This document shows positions 1-8,121 of a DNA stretch of 63,161 nt, piece after piece. The notes beneath the pieces are model-generated. The model saw only the letters and a program-made list of their open reading frames with translations, was not told where the DNA came from and ran no database searches. Positions within the stretch are counted from its first letter, which is position 1. Every line of letters begins with the position of its first letter. The stretch covers positions 1 through 63,161 of the forward strand of contig NZ_LZTB01000032.1 in the NCBI RefSeq assembly GCF_001665685.1, read 5' to 3'. Origin of the DNA: Mycobacterium sp. 852013-50091_SCH5140682. GTDB lineage: Bacteria > Actinomycetota > Actinomycetes > Mycobacteriales > Mycobacteriaceae. The translations under genes and the position numbers were made by a program.

Positions 1-408
1 CCCAGCGGGTTGAAGCCGGCCGAGAGCGGGTTGATGTTGGTGTCGTCGAGCAGGATGTTCGGCGTGGTGTAGCTGAAGTTGATGCCCACACCGAGTGACC
101 AGGGGAAGCCGATCTGGTAGCCGAGCTCCAGGGTGCCCGCGAAGTCGGCGGCGCCGGGGCCTTCGACGTGGTACTTGGCGCGACCGGAGTGGAACCACTC
201 CCGGGTCAGGCGGTTGCGGTCCAGGGGGAACACGCCGTTGAGGAATGTGTCCCACTGCTGGACTGTCAGGGTGCGATCCTGGCCGTCGACCAGGCTCAGC
301 TCATTGTCCAGACCTGCGTGCGCGGTACCGGTGCTCACGAACAGAGTGGCGAAGGCACCAGCCATCGCCACCACCAACGCGGTCAGCACCCGACTCAATG
401 CCTTCATC
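1..408 (-). CDS. MspA-family outer-membrane porin, C-terminus cut by window edge
   Basis: This encodes the N-terminal 136 residues of a mycobacterial Msp porin. Msp porins assemble as octameric channels in the mycolic-acid outer membrane and let small hydrophilic solutes in. A signal peptide (residues 1-31, ending around THA) is followed by a mature start GLDNELSLVDGQ and the family signatures FLNGVFPLDRNRLTREWF and GYQIGFPWSLGVGINFSYT, nearly identical to what I recall of MspA/MspC. The reading frame is open to base 1, so the C-terminal beta strands lie outside the window. A purine-rich GGAAG lies just upstream of the ATG. Msp porins are typical of fast-growing mycobacteria, which supports the genus call. 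Which paralogue (A, B, C or D) cannot be told from this fragment; the region after SYTTPNI differs from MspA. Confidence 0.95.
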
Positions 409-548
409 TTGTCTTCCTGTCTCCGGTCGTAGTTGGCTCGTGACGGTAGGTCGCGAGCGGGTCTCAATTAGGATTCGGTGAGATCTCCCTCAGAGTTACA
501 GCACCGTACACCTCTGCTGTCCCTTCTGCACCACGTACGGTGGATTTT

Positions 549-1040
549 GTGCGGCTGCTCCTCATCGCAGATACCCACGTCCCCAAACGCGCCCGTGATC
601 TCCCCGTTCCGGTCTGGGATGCGGTGGATCAAGCAGACGTCGTCGTGCATGCCGGCGACTGGGTGGAGCCCGCTTTGCTCGACACCTTGAGCGCGCGCGC
701 CCGCCTGCTCGTGGGGTGCTGGGGCAACAACGACGGCGCGGAATTGCGGCGGCGTCTCCCGGAGCGTGCGGACGTGACGCTGGAGGGGTTGCGGTTCACT
801 GTCGTGCACGAGACCGGAGCCGCGACCGGCCGGGAGGCCCGGATGGCCAAGGCCTATGCGGACACCGATGTGCTGGTGTTCGGCCACAGCCACATTCCGT
901 GGGACACGACGACGAAAACCGGTCTGCGCCTGCTGAATCCGGGATCGCCGACCGACCGGCGCCGCCAGCCGTTCTGTACCTACATGACGGCCGACGTGGT
1001 GGGCGGCGTGCTCTCCGGCGTCACTCTGCACGAGCTCTGA
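549..1040 (+). CDS. YfcE/MJ0936-type metallophosphoesterase
   Basis: This is a small calcineurin-like phosphoesterase of about 163 residues, transcribed divergently from the porin. All metal-binding blocks are visible: ADTH near the N-terminus, HAGDW, GNND and the closing GHSHIP. Small family members such as YfcE hydrolyse phosphodiesters in the cytoplasm with two divalent metals; the natural substrate here is unknown. I use the GTG at 549, which puts RLLLIADTH directly after the initiator as in relatives and has GGTGG upstream; the GTG at 540 is the alternative. It stands alone, and the downstream gene has its own promoter region with an operator-like palindrome. Its position beside a putative phosphonate island is suggestive only. 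Confidence 0.85.
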   Translation: MRLLLIADTHVPKRARDLPVPVWDAVDQADVVVHAGDWVEPALLDTLSARARLLVGCWGNNDGAELRRRLPERADVTLEGLRFTVVHETGAATGREARMAKAYADTDVLVFGHSHIPWDTTTKTGLRLLNPGSPTDRRRQPFCTYMTADVVGGVLSGVTLHEL

Positions 1041-1149
1041 CATCCCACCGCTGGCCCCGGGCAGGCGCACGTGACATCGCGGTCATCGGCGCTGCCGCGC
1101 GATAGGGCGTCTCCGTTCACATAGGTACATGAGTAGGTCGGTTTTCAAA

Positions 1150-1163
1150 CTTGTATTGACAAG
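1150..1163. promoter_or_regulatory. Putative GntR (HutC-type) operator, site 1
   Basis: CTTGTATTGACAAG is a palindrome with arms CTTGT and ACAAG around ATTG. It lies 28 bases before the ATG of the FAD oxidoreductase and overlaps a consensus-like -35 element TTGACA (1156-1161). The same TTGT-N4-ACAA pattern recurs at 5396-5409 in front of the gntR gene. HutC-subfamily GntR repressors are known to bind short palindromes of this type. Binding by the local GntR is inferred. Confidence 0.6.
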
Positions 1164-1190
1164 TCTGGTGATGTGGCCCACAGTGTCCGT

Positions 1191-2336
1191 ATGGGAAATC
1201 AGCAGAGCTACGACGTCGTCGTCGTCGGCGCCGGCATCGTGGGCCTGGCGCACGCGTATCACGCCCACGAACGCGGCCTGAGCGTCGCTGTTGTCGATCA
1301 CGCCGAGGGCGTGGTCGGCGCATCGGTGCAGAACTTCGGCCACGCCTGCATCACTGCGCAGTCCGGTGTTGCGCTGGACTATGCGCGGCAGGGCCGCAGC
1401 CACTGGCTCGACCTGTCCCGGAAGGCCGGTTTCTGGTCGGCGCAGGCCGGCACCTACTGTGTGGCGCGCCACGAAGACGAGTTGGCGGTGATGCACGAAT
1501 TCGCCCCAACCCGCGCCGCGGACGAGGTCATGCTGCTCGATCGCGAGCAGATCCTGCGCCGCATCCCGGTGGCCAAAGCGGGCGTGACCGGCGGCATGTA
1601 CTTGCCCAACGACCTGCAGGTCGACCCGCGCACGGCAGCCCCTTCGATCGCCCGGTGGCTCGCCGGCCAGGGCGTCGACTTCTATTGGCGCACGGCGGCA
1701 ACAGGTTTCGATCACGGCGTCGTGATGACGTCGCGCGGCCCGATCGCCGCCGGTACCACGTTCATCACCGTCAACTACGACATCGACCGGCTCTTCCCCG
1801 GACTCGCCGAGCGCGATGGACTGCTGCGGTGCCGGCTGCACATGCTGCGCGCCCGCCTGCCGCTCGCCTCCGCTCTGCCCGCGCCGCTGTTCACCGGCTG
1901 GTCGTTGTTGCGCTACTCCGGATTCGAGAATCTGCCCAGCACTCAGGCTGTTGCCGACCGGTTGCGTTCCGAGTACCCCGGCTACATCGCCATCGACCTG
2001 CACCAGATGTACACCCCGCAGCCCGACGGGTCGCTGCTGATCGGTGACACCCACTACCGCGATGTGTCCGCCCCGGCATTCCAGTCCGAGGAGGGTTTCA
2101 CCGCACTGGTCGACGAAGCTCGAAAACTGTTCGGCGTCAACGATATCGACATCAGCGAACGCTGGCAGGGCGTGTACTGCTCGGCCCCCTGTCAGGAATT
2201 TCTCATCGAGGAGCCCATCGAGGGTACCCACGTCGTGACCGTCACCACCGGCATCGGCATGACCACCAGCATGGGCCTCGCGCACAGCAGCGTCGAGAAC
2301 GCATTCGTCCGCGACACTGCCGTCGCAACCGCCTGA
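1191..2336 (+). CDS. FAD-dependent oxidoreductase of the phosphonate-associated family (TIGR03364-like)
   Basis: This DAO-superfamily flavoprotein of about 381 residues opens with a dinucleotide-binding motif (VVVGAGIVGLA) and continues with the SVQNFGHACI region typical of the clade found beside phosphonatase-like hydrolases. The C-terminus has a GIGMTTSMGLA flavin-contact segment. Members of this clade are thought to oxidise amino- or N-alkyl-aminophosphonates to an aldehyde such as phosphonoacetaldehyde, which the neighbouring HAD enzyme would then cleave. The ATG at 1191 gives a start right before the FAD motif; an in-frame GTG lies at 1173. The phosphonatase-like gene follows after 26 bases on the same strand, so co-transcription is likely. 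The operator-like palindrome at 1150-1163 suggests control by the GntR protein encoded at 4638. The substrate is inferred from context only. Confidence 0.8.
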   Translation: MGNQQSYDVVVVGAGIVGLAHAYHAHERGLSVAVVDHAEGVVGASVQNFGHACITAQSGVALDYARQGRSHWLDLSRKAGFWSAQAGTYCVARHEDELAVMHEFAPTRAADEVMLLDREQILRRIPVAKAGVTGGMYLPNDLQVDPRTAAPSIARWLAGQGVDFYWRTAATGFDHGVVMTSRGPIAAGTTFITVNYDIDRLFPGLAERDGLLRCRLHMLRARLPLASALPAPLFTGWSLLRYSGFENLPSTQAVADRLRSEYPGYIAIDLHQMYTPQPDGSLLIGDTHYRDVSAPAFQSEEGFTALVDEARKLFGVNDIDISERWQGVYCSAPCQEFLIEEPIEGTHVVTVTTGIGMTTSMGLAHSSVENAFVRDTAVATA

Positions 2337-2362
2337 TTGAACCTAAACCGAAGGGAAACATC

Positions 2363-3061
2363 ATGACCTCCAACACAAGTCAGCCGATCAGCCTCGTCGT
2401 CTTCGACATGGCAGGCACCACGGTCGAAGACACCGGCCTGGTCCAGCAGTCGTTCATGGCCGCCGACAGCCATGCCGGACTGTCGAAGACCGACGCCGAC
2501 CGCGAGGAGATGCTGCGCTACGTCTCCGACACCATGGGCCAGTCCAAGATCGTGGTGTTCCGACACCTCGCGCGCGGCAACGAAGAACAGGCTCAAGCCG
2601 CGAACAAGGAGTTCGAACGCTGCTACGCGCAGCTGGTGGCCGAGGGCAACTGCAGCCCGATCCCAGGAGCCGAAGAGGTCATCAGCTCACTGCGGTCCCG
2701 TGGCATCAAGACCGCGCTCACAACGGGATTCGCCCGCGAGACCCAGTCGGCCATCATCGACACGCTCGGCTGGCAGAACCTCGCCGACGTCGTCCTGTGC
2801 CCGGAGCCCGGCGTGCGTGGCCGGCCGTACCCCGATATGCCGCTGACCGCGCTGATGCGCACCGAAACCGACTCGGTGTCTTCGATGATCGTCCTCGGTG
2901 ACACCTCGTCCGACGTCATCAGCGGCCTGCGCGCCGGTGCGCGGGCTTCGATCGGTGTGCTGACCGGTGCGCATGACACCGCCCAGCTGTCGGCCGCCGG
3001 TGCCACCCACATCCTCGGCAGCGTCGCCGAACTCCCCACCCTGGTGGCTTCCCTCAGCTGA
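2363..3061 (+). CDS. Phosphonatase-like HAD hydrolase (TIGR03351 type, PhnX-related)
   Basis: This 232-residue HAD-superfamily enzyme starts its core with VVFDMAGTT. The nucleophile Asp is followed two residues later by Ala rather than Asp, as in phosphonoacetaldehyde hydrolase PhnX. A cap-domain MGQSK segment puts Lys62 where PhnX has its Schiff-base lysine in an MG-x-x-K motif. The later motifs TTGFAR and VLGDTSSDV provide the conserved Thr and acidic residues. The expected reaction is C-P bond cleavage of phosphonoacetaldehyde or a related aldehyde into phosphate and an aldehyde. The ATG has a GAAGGGA Shine-Dalgarno. It follows the FAD oxidoreductase, the usual partnership for this family. 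Activity on phosphonoacetaldehyde itself is not proven for this clade. Confidence 0.82.
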   Translation: MTSNTSQPISLVVFDMAGTTVEDTGLVQQSFMAADSHAGLSKTDADREEMLRYVSDTMGQSKIVVFRHLARGNEEQAQAANKEFERCYAQLVAEGNCSPIPGAEEVISSLRSRGIKTALTTGFARETQSAIIDTLGWQNLADVVLCPEPGVRGRPYPDMPLTALMRTETDSVSSMIVLGDTSSDVISGLRAGARASIGVLTGAHDTAQLSAAGATHILGSVAELPTLVASLS

Positions 3062-3078
3062 CACCCAACCACCTTCCT

Positions 3079-3116
3079 GCGGCGGCCGGTTCGAGGCCGA
3101 GCCTCCCGGCCGCCGC
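3079..3116 (+). terminator. Strong two-part hairpin between phosphonatase-like gene and transporter
   Basis: A perfect 11-bp outer stem (GCGGCGGCCGG at 3079-3089 with its complement at 3106-3116) encloses a second perfect 5-bp stem (GAGGC/GCCTC) with a CGA loop. No U-tract follows, as is common for mycobacterial hairpin terminators. It could end or attenuate the upstream operon ahead of the transporter. Confidence 0.55.
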
Positions 3117-3236
3117 GTCACCGCTCTGACGTTCTCGCTCGAGAAACCAGTCACTGGCATCTGATTCGGCCCTTTGGCGCTCTGCCCCGGCCCCGCCAGT
3201 TCACCGTCTGCTCACGCCCACCAGAGGTGCATTGTC

Positions 3237-4571
3237 ATGTCCCACGTCACCACATCCAGGCCCCCGAACATCGCCCCGCTCTACAAGCGCTGGCGTATCC
3301 AGATCTTCGCCGTCACGTGGATCGCATACGCCGGCTTCTACTTCACCCGCCAAGCATTTTCGGTCGCCAAGCTCGGCATCCTCGAAGATCCGATCCTGAG
3401 CACCACCCTGACCAAGAGCACGCTGGCCAACCTCGACGCCGCCTATCTGACCGCCTACGCGGCCGGGCAATTCGTCTGGGGTCAGGTCTCCGACCGGTTC
3501 GGCCCGCGCGTGGTACTCCTTGGCGGACTGGCCATCTCGGCCATCGCGACTGTCTTCATGGGCCTGCTGCCGGCTCTCGTCTTCCTCCTGCCGTTGATGA
3601 TCGTGCAGGGGCTCGCCCAGTCGACCGGCTGGTCCGGCACCCTCAAGAACATGGCCCAGTTCTTCTCCATCGGGGAACGCGGCAAGATCCTCGGCGTCTG
3701 GAGCACCAACTACGCGTTCGGCGGCCTGGTCGCCGCACCGTTCCTGGGCTGGGTCGCCTACGACGTGTTCGGTAGCTGGCGGGCCGCGTTCTTCGGTGGC
3801 GCCGTGGTTGTGGCCGCAGTTTTCGTGCTGATGCTGCTGTTCCAGCGCAACGACCCCGCGGATGTGGGACTGCCGCCCATCGAGGAGTACCGGGCGGCCG
3901 CGGACGCTGAAGAAGGTGTCGAGCTCGACGACTCGCCCGAGGCAGAAGCCGTTGCCGAGCCCACCCCGTCGTGGCGTGAATCCCTGGTTGCCGTGCTCCG
4001 CGACCCCATGGTGAGAACCCTTGGTATGTCGTACTTCCTGCTGAAGCCGGCCCGCTACGCGATCCTGCTGTGGGGTCCGGTGATCGTCGCCGAACAGCTG
4101 GCCGACGGCGACAAGTTCCAAGCCGTCACGGTCCCGATCGCGTTCGGCGTCGCGGGCGTCATCGCCCCAATCATGTTCGGCCGGATGTCGGACCGCATGT
4201 TCAAGGCCCGCCGCGTACCGGTGTCCGTCATCAGCCTGGCGATCCTGGTGGTGGTGCTCGCGCTGTTCGCACCGCTGACCGCGACCGGCAATGTGTGGAT
4301 CATGGTGGCGGTGCTGAGCGTGATCGGGCTGAGCGTCTACGGTGCGGACGCCATGATCTCGTGCGTCGCGGCAGTCGATTTCGGAACGTCCAAGCATGCC
4401 GGGACCGCCGCCGGGCTGATCAACTGCTGCGGGTCGGTCGGAGCGATCCTCGGCGGCCTGCTGCCCGGATACCTCAGCACCTCGATGCTGTTCTACGGGT
4501 TCGCCGGGGCGGCGTTCATCGCGATGCTGCTGCTGCTCCCGCACTGGAACCGGATGCCCGCCGCCGACTAG
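3237..4571 (+). CDS. MFS transporter of the organophosphate:phosphate antiporter (GlpT/UhpT) type
   Basis: This is a 12-helix major facilitator protein of about 444 residues. The N-terminal segment AYAGFYFTRQAFSVAKLGI resembles the conserved first helix of GlpT/UhpC proteins, and GQVSDRFGPR is the MFS loop 2-3 signature. A charged, Glu-rich loop around residues 210-245 links the two six-helix halves. OPA-family carriers exchange organophosphates for inorganic phosphate, and relatives have been linked to uptake of aminoethylphosphonate. I chose the ATG at 3237 because the longer GTG-initiated reading has an unlikely Pro/Ser-rich leader. The context (phosphonatase-like enzyme, FAD oxidoreductase, GntR regulator) suggests it imports the substrate of the island. 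The exact solute is unknown. Confidence 0.82.
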   Translation: MSHVTTSRPPNIAPLYKRWRIQIFAVTWIAYAGFYFTRQAFSVAKLGILEDPILSTTLTKSTLANLDAAYLTAYAAGQFVWGQVSDRFGPRVVLLGGLAISAIATVFMGLLPALVFLLPLMIVQGLAQSTGWSGTLKNMAQFFSIGERGKILGVWSTNYAFGGLVAAPFLGWVAYDVFGSWRAAFFGGAVVVAAVFVLMLLFQRNDPADVGLPPIEEYRAAADAEEGVELDDSPEAEAVAEPTPSWRESLVAVLRDPMVRTLGMSYFLLKPARYAILLWGPVIVAEQLADGDKFQAVTVPIAFGVAGVIAPIMFGRMSDRMFKARRVPVSVISLAILVVVLALFAPLTATGNVWIMVAVLSVIGLSVYGADAMISCVAAVDFGTSKHAGTAAGLINCCGSVGAILGGLLPGYLSTSMLFYGFAGAAFIAMLLLLPHWNRMPAAD

Positions 4572-4582
4572 CGGCACCGAAA

Positions 4583-4630
4583 CCGAGGCCGTGGCTGCGA
4601 ATCTGAGGGGTTCTGCTGCCACGGCTTCGG
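4583..4630. terminator. Bidirectional hairpin between convergent transporter and gntR
   Basis: A 13-bp stem with a single G-U pair is formed by 4583-4595 (CCGAGGCCGTGGC) and 4618-4630 (GCCACGGCTTCGG), with a 22-base loop. It fills the 66-base gap between two convergent stop codons. There is no T-run on either side, so it resembles a mycobacterial U-less terminator. Confidence 0.6.
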
Positions 4631-4637
4631 CGTATGT

Positions 4638-5375
4638 CTACATCCGCGGGTCGATGGTCTTGGCGTTGACGATGCTGAACGCGACCAGTTCGGGGCGGTA
4701 GCGGTCGTCGGCATATTCGAACACCCGGCCGTTCTGGTCCCGTGAGGTGCGGCGCTCACGCAGCAGCGGACTGCCTGCACCGATGCCGAGGTTCTCCGCG
4801 TCGACATCGGAAGCCGCGACCGCGTCGAGGATGTGCTCCATCGAATCGAAGTAGACGCCGCGGCCGGCCAGATAATCGGTCATCGAGCCGGAGTCGGTGT
4901 CGAAATCGAACAGCAGCGAGCCCACGGAGTCGATGAAGGTGCTGCGCTCGATCATCGCCGGCTCGCCGTCGAGCAGCCGGACGCGCAGCACGTCGACCAC
5001 GAAGTCGGTCGGGGCCAGATCCAACGCGACCTGGGCCGGTTCGGAAGCGCGTCGCCGCGCGACCTCGACAGTGCGGCTGCCCGGGGTACGGCCGTTGCGC
5101 TGCGCCCACTGGGTGAACGGGGTGAACGTGTCGAGGGTCTGGGTGGCGTCGTGGCTGCGTACCACTGCGGGCTTCCCTTGCGAAAGCCTGATCAGCCCTT
5201 CGTTTTTCAATGTCGCCAAGGCTTGGCGTACCGGACCGCGGGACACCCCGAACTCGGTGCACAGCGCGCTCTCGGTGGGCAGGGACTCACCGATCAGGTA
5301 GTCGCGCCGGATGATCCGCTGGCGCAGCTCGCTCGCGACATGGGTGTGGCGGGGCAGCGAATCGGAAGAAGCCAT
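4638..5375 (-). CDS. GntR-family transcriptional regulator, HutC subfamily (UTRA domain)
   Basis: This regulator of about 245 residues has an N-terminal winged helix-turn-helix (residues about 12-75, with FGVSRGPVRQALATLKNEGLI) followed by a UTRA ligand-binding domain. The UTRA part shows the usual patterns such as VARRRASEPA, DFVVDVLRVRLLDGEPAMIERS and GSPLLRERRT. HutC-type proteins repress target genes until a small metabolite binds the UTRA domain. The ATG at 5375 is preferred; an in-frame GTG lies at 5384. The gene is divergent from the alkyl-sulfatase-like gene, with the palindrome GTTGTCAAGACAAG between them, so it probably represses itself and that gene. Through the site at 1150 it would also control the FAD oxidoreductase operon. 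The effector is unknown; an organophosphonate or intermediate is a guess from context. Confidence 0.88.
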   Translation of the reverse strand: MASSDSLPRHTHVASELRQRIIRRDYLIGESLPTESALCTEFGVSRGPVRQALATLKNEGLIRLSQGKPAVVRSHDATQTLDTFTPFTQWAQRNGRTPGSRTVEVARRRASEPAQVALDLAPTDFVVDVLRVRLLDGEPAMIERSTFIDSVGSLLFDFDTDSGSMTDYLAGRGVYFDSMEHILDAVAASDVDAENLGIGAGSPLLRERRTSRDQNGRVFEYADDRYRPELVAFSIVNAKTIDPRM

Positions 5376-5395
5376 CGAGGCCACCCTCTCTGACA

Positions 5396-5409
5396 GTTGT
5401 CAAGACAAG
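5396..5409. promoter_or_regulatory. Putative GntR (HutC-type) operator, site 2
   Basis: The core TTGT-CAAG-ACAA (5397-5408) sits 21 bases upstream of the gntR ATG and 28 bases upstream of the divergent sulfatase-like start. It matches site 1 at 1150-1163 in both arms and in the 4-base spacing. An overlapping TGACA-GT-TGTCA palindrome covers 5391-5402. The position suits autoregulation and control of the divergent gene. Confidence 0.6.
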
Positions 5410-5436
5410 CATGCCAATAGTAATCAGCAAGTTCAC

Positions 5437-7350
5437 ATGCCCGGCACGGCCACGGATGGCAGGCTCGTCGACATGGAGCAGAAGCCGCCCACCACCGTCA
5501 TCGAATCCGCGCACAAGGCCAGCTTCGACCGCCTGCCTTTCCACGACACCCGAGATTTCGCCGACGCCGACCGCGGGTTCATCGCGGCCCTGCAACCCTG
5601 CGTCGTCACGGCCGCCGACGGTCGGGTGGTGTGGGACAACGACTCCTACGGGTTCCTCGACGCCGACGCACCGGACACCGTGCATCCCAGCCTGTGGCGG
5701 CAAAGCCAATTGTGCGTCAAACAGGGGCTCTACGAGGTGGTCGAAGGCATCTACCAGATCCGCGGGTTGGACCTGTCGAACATCAGCTTCGTCGAGGGCG
5801 ACACCGGCGTCATCGTCATCGACCCACTCATCTCCACCGAGACCGCCGCGGCCGCGCTCGCGCTGTACCGGGCCCACCGCGGAAATCGTCCGGTCAGCGC
5901 GGTCATATACACCCACAGCCACGTCGACCATTTCGGCGGCGTGCTCGGCGTGACGACCCAGGCCGACGTCGACGCAGGCAAGGTGGCGATCATCGCCCCC
6001 GAGCATTTCACCGAGCACGCCGTGCAGGAGAACGTCTACGCCGGAACCGCAATGGCGCGCCGCGCGGCCTACATGTACGGCCTGGCGCTGGCCCGCGGAC
6101 CCCAGGGCCAGGTCGGGTGTGGCCTTGGCCAAGCCGGATCGACCGGCGAGGTGGCGCTCATCGTGCCGACCGTCGACATCGCCGAAACCGGCGAAACCCA
6201 CACCATCGACGGGATCGAGATCGAGTTCCAGATGGCGCCCGGCACCGAGGCGCCCGCCGAGATGCACTTCTACTTCCCGAAGTTCCGGGCGTTGTGCATG
6301 GCCGAGAACGCCACGCACAACCTGCACAACCTTTTGACGCTGCGCGGCGCGCTGGTCCGCGACCCGCACGGTTGGTCCGGCTACCTGACCGAGGCCATCG
6401 ACACGTTCGCCGACCGCACCGACGTGGTGTTCGCGTCGCATCACTGGCCGACCTGGGGCCGTGACAACATCGTGGAATTCCTGTCGCTGCAGCGTGATCT
6501 CTACGCCTACCTGCACGACCAGACCCTGCGGCTGCTCAACCAGGGCTACACCGGCATCGAGATCGCCGAGCAGTTCCAGATGCCGCCCGCGCTGGAGGCG
6601 GCATGGAACACGCACGGCTACTACGGTTCGGTGAACCACAACGTCAAAGCGGTCTACCAGCGCTACATGGGCTGGTTCGACGGCAACCCGGGCCGCTTGT
6701 GGCCGCATCCGCCGGAGGCCCTCGCGCCACGCTACGTCGAAGCCATCGGCGGCATCGACCGGGTCGTCGAGCTGGCCCGGACGTCCTTCGACGCCGGCGA
6801 TTACCGTTGGGCGGCAACATTGCTGGACCACGCCATCTTCACCGACGAGCATCACGCCGGGGCCCGCGAACTGTACGCCGACACCCTCGAACAACTGGCG
6901 TACGGCGCGGAGAACGCCACCTGGCGCAACTTCTTCCTGTCCGGTGCCACCGAACTGCGCGACGGAAAATTCGGCACACCGACCCAGACCGCGTCGCCGA
7001 CGATGTTGGCGCAGCTGACACCCGAGCAGATGTTCGACACCTTCGCGATCAACGTCAACGGCCCCCGCGCCTGGGACCTCGACATCGCCGTCGACATCAC
7101 GTTCACCGACACGGCGGACAACTACCGGCTCACGCTCCGCAACGGAGTTCTGGTCCACCGCAAGGTGACTGCCGACTCCGCGACGGCCCAGGCCACCGTC
7201 ACATTGGCGAACAAGTTGCGGCTCTTGACCTTTGCGGCCGGAGACTCGGCATCGCCGGGGCTGGAGATCACCGGCGATGCCACTGCGCTGTCGTCACTCA
7301 TCGCGGTGCTGGACCGGCCCGACCCCGACTTCGACATCATCACGCCCTAG
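5437..7350 (+). CDS. Alkyl sulfatase-type metallo-beta-lactamase-fold hydrolase (SdsA/BDS1-like)
   Basis: This protein of about 637 residues has an MBL-fold domain with the metal-binding motif THSHVDHFGG (His160, His162, Asp164, His165), further ligands in AENATHNLHN, and FASHHWPTWG near residue 335. Central alkyl-sulfatase dimerisation helices and a C-terminal SCP2-like domain (about residues 510-637) complete the SdsA architecture. SdsA-type enzymes hydrolyse primary alkyl sulfates to alcohol and sulfate. A related specificity for other esters cannot be excluded given the phosphonate-type neighbours. No export signal is obvious. The ATG at 5437 is used; the ATG at 5473 is also possible and neither has a clear Shine-Dalgarno. 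The stop codon shares the CTAG tetranucleotide with the stop of the convergent SDR gene. Confidence 0.85.
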   Translation: MPGTATDGRLVDMEQKPPTTVIESAHKASFDRLPFHDTRDFADADRGFIAALQPCVVTAADGRVVWDNDSYGFLDADAPDTVHPSLWRQSQLCVKQGLYEVVEGIYQIRGLDLSNISFVEGDTGVIVIDPLISTETAAAALALYRAHRGNRPVSAVIYTHSHVDHFGGVLGVTTQADVDAGKVAIIAPEHFTEHAVQENVYAGTAMARRAAYMYGLALARGPQGQVGCGLGQAGSTGEVALIVPTVDIAETGETHTIDGIEIEFQMAPGTEAPAEMHFYFPKFRALCMAENATHNLHNLLTLRGALVRDPHGWSGYLTEAIDTFADRTDVVFASHHWPTWGRDNIVEFLSLQRDLYAYLHDQTLRLLNQGYTGIEIAEQFQMPPALEAAWNTHGYYGSVNHNVKAVYQRYMGWFDGNPGRLWPHPPEALAPRYVEAIGGIDRVVELARTSFDAGDYRWAATLLDHAIFTDEHHAGARELYADTLEQLAYGAENATWRNFFLSGATELRDGKFGTPTQTASPTMLAQLTPEQMFDTFAINVNGPRAWDLDIAVDITFTDTADNYRLTLRNGVLVHRKVTADSATAQATVTLANKLRLLTFAAGDSASPGLEITGDATALSSLIAVLDRPDPDFDIITP

Positions 7351-8102
7351 GGCAGACCACCGTCGGCACGCAGGATCGAGCCGGTGGTGAAACTGGCCGC
7401 ATCCGACATCAAAAACAGTGCGGCCCCGACAATTTCGCGGGGATCGCCGGCGCGCTGCAGGGCCAGATGCCCGAACGGCTCGCCGGCCATGTCCCATGCC
7501 TTGCTGACGTCGGTCAGGAACGGTCCTGCCATCAGGGTGTTGACGCGCACCGTGGGTCCATAGGCTTTCGCCAGTCCCTCGGTCAGGGCGTTGAGCCCGG
7601 CCTTGGCCGCGGCGTACGGAAGCATGTACTGGTCCGGACGCAGCGATCCGGACGAGCTGACGTTGATGATCGAGCCGCCACCGGCGGCGACCATGCGCTC
7701 ACCGACCAACGCCGACAACCGGAACGGGCCCTTGAGGTTGAGGTTGACCACCGCGTCGAACAGCTTCTCCGTCACCGAGGACAGTGACTCGTACAGCGGT
7801 GACATGCCGGCATTGTTGACCAGCACGTCGAGCCTGCCGAACCGGTCGTAGACCGCGTCGACGAGGCCGTCGAGCTCATCCCACCTGCCGACGTGGACCT
7901 GGTAGGGAAACACGCTGCGGCCCGTCTCGGCGGTGATCTCCTCTGCGGTGGCCACACAGGACTGCAGATTGCGGCTGGCGATCACCACGTCGGCACCGCA
8001 GCGGGCCGCGCCGAACGCGATCTCGCGGCCCAGGCCGCGGCTGCCACCCGTGACGAGCACCACCCGATCGGTGAGGTCGAACAGTTCGTCGGCATATCCC
8101 AT
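7347..8102 (-). CDS. Short-chain dehydrogenase/reductase (SDR)
   Basis: This is a classical SDR of 251 residues. It shows the cofactor motif TGGSRGLGRE near the N-terminus, NNAG, a catalytic stretch NVSSSGS, and YAAAK as the Tyr-xxx-Lys pair, ending with a typical GSILRADGG C-terminus. It should be a cytoplasmic NAD(P)-dependent oxidoreductase; an Arg after the glycine motif hints at NADP(H). I start it at the ATG at 8102, which leaves a normal SDR N-terminus (GYADELFDLTDRVVLVTGG). It is divergent from the histidine phosphatase gene with almost no gap. Its stop (CTA on the plus strand, 7347-7349) lies inside the convergent gene's TAG. The substrate cannot be deduced. Confidence 0.9.
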   Translation of the reverse strand: MGYADELFDLTDRVVLVTGGSRGLGREIAFGAARCGADVVIASRNLQSCVATAEEITAETGRSVFPYQVHVGRWDELDGLVDAVYDRFGRLDVLVNNAGMSPLYESLSSVTEKLFDAVVNLNLKGPFRLSALVGERMVAAGGGSIINVSSSGSLRPDQYMLPYAAAKAGLNALTEGLAKAYGPTVRVNTLMAGPFLTDVSKAWDMAGEPFGHLALQRAGDPREIVGAALFLMSDAASFTTGSILRADGGLP

Positions 8103-8121
8103 GCGGCCATATGGTGTCACG

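Noticed and set aside
3201..4622. 473-codon minus-strand frame opposite the MFS transporter
   Set aside because: The composition is His/Gln/Asp-rich and meaningless; the transporter on the other strand is clear.
5287..7158. Long open frame on the minus strand opposite the sulfatase-like gene
   Set aside because: It is the mirror of a well-supported gene in GC-rich DNA, with Val/Gly/Arg-rich low-complexity translation and no recognisable motif.
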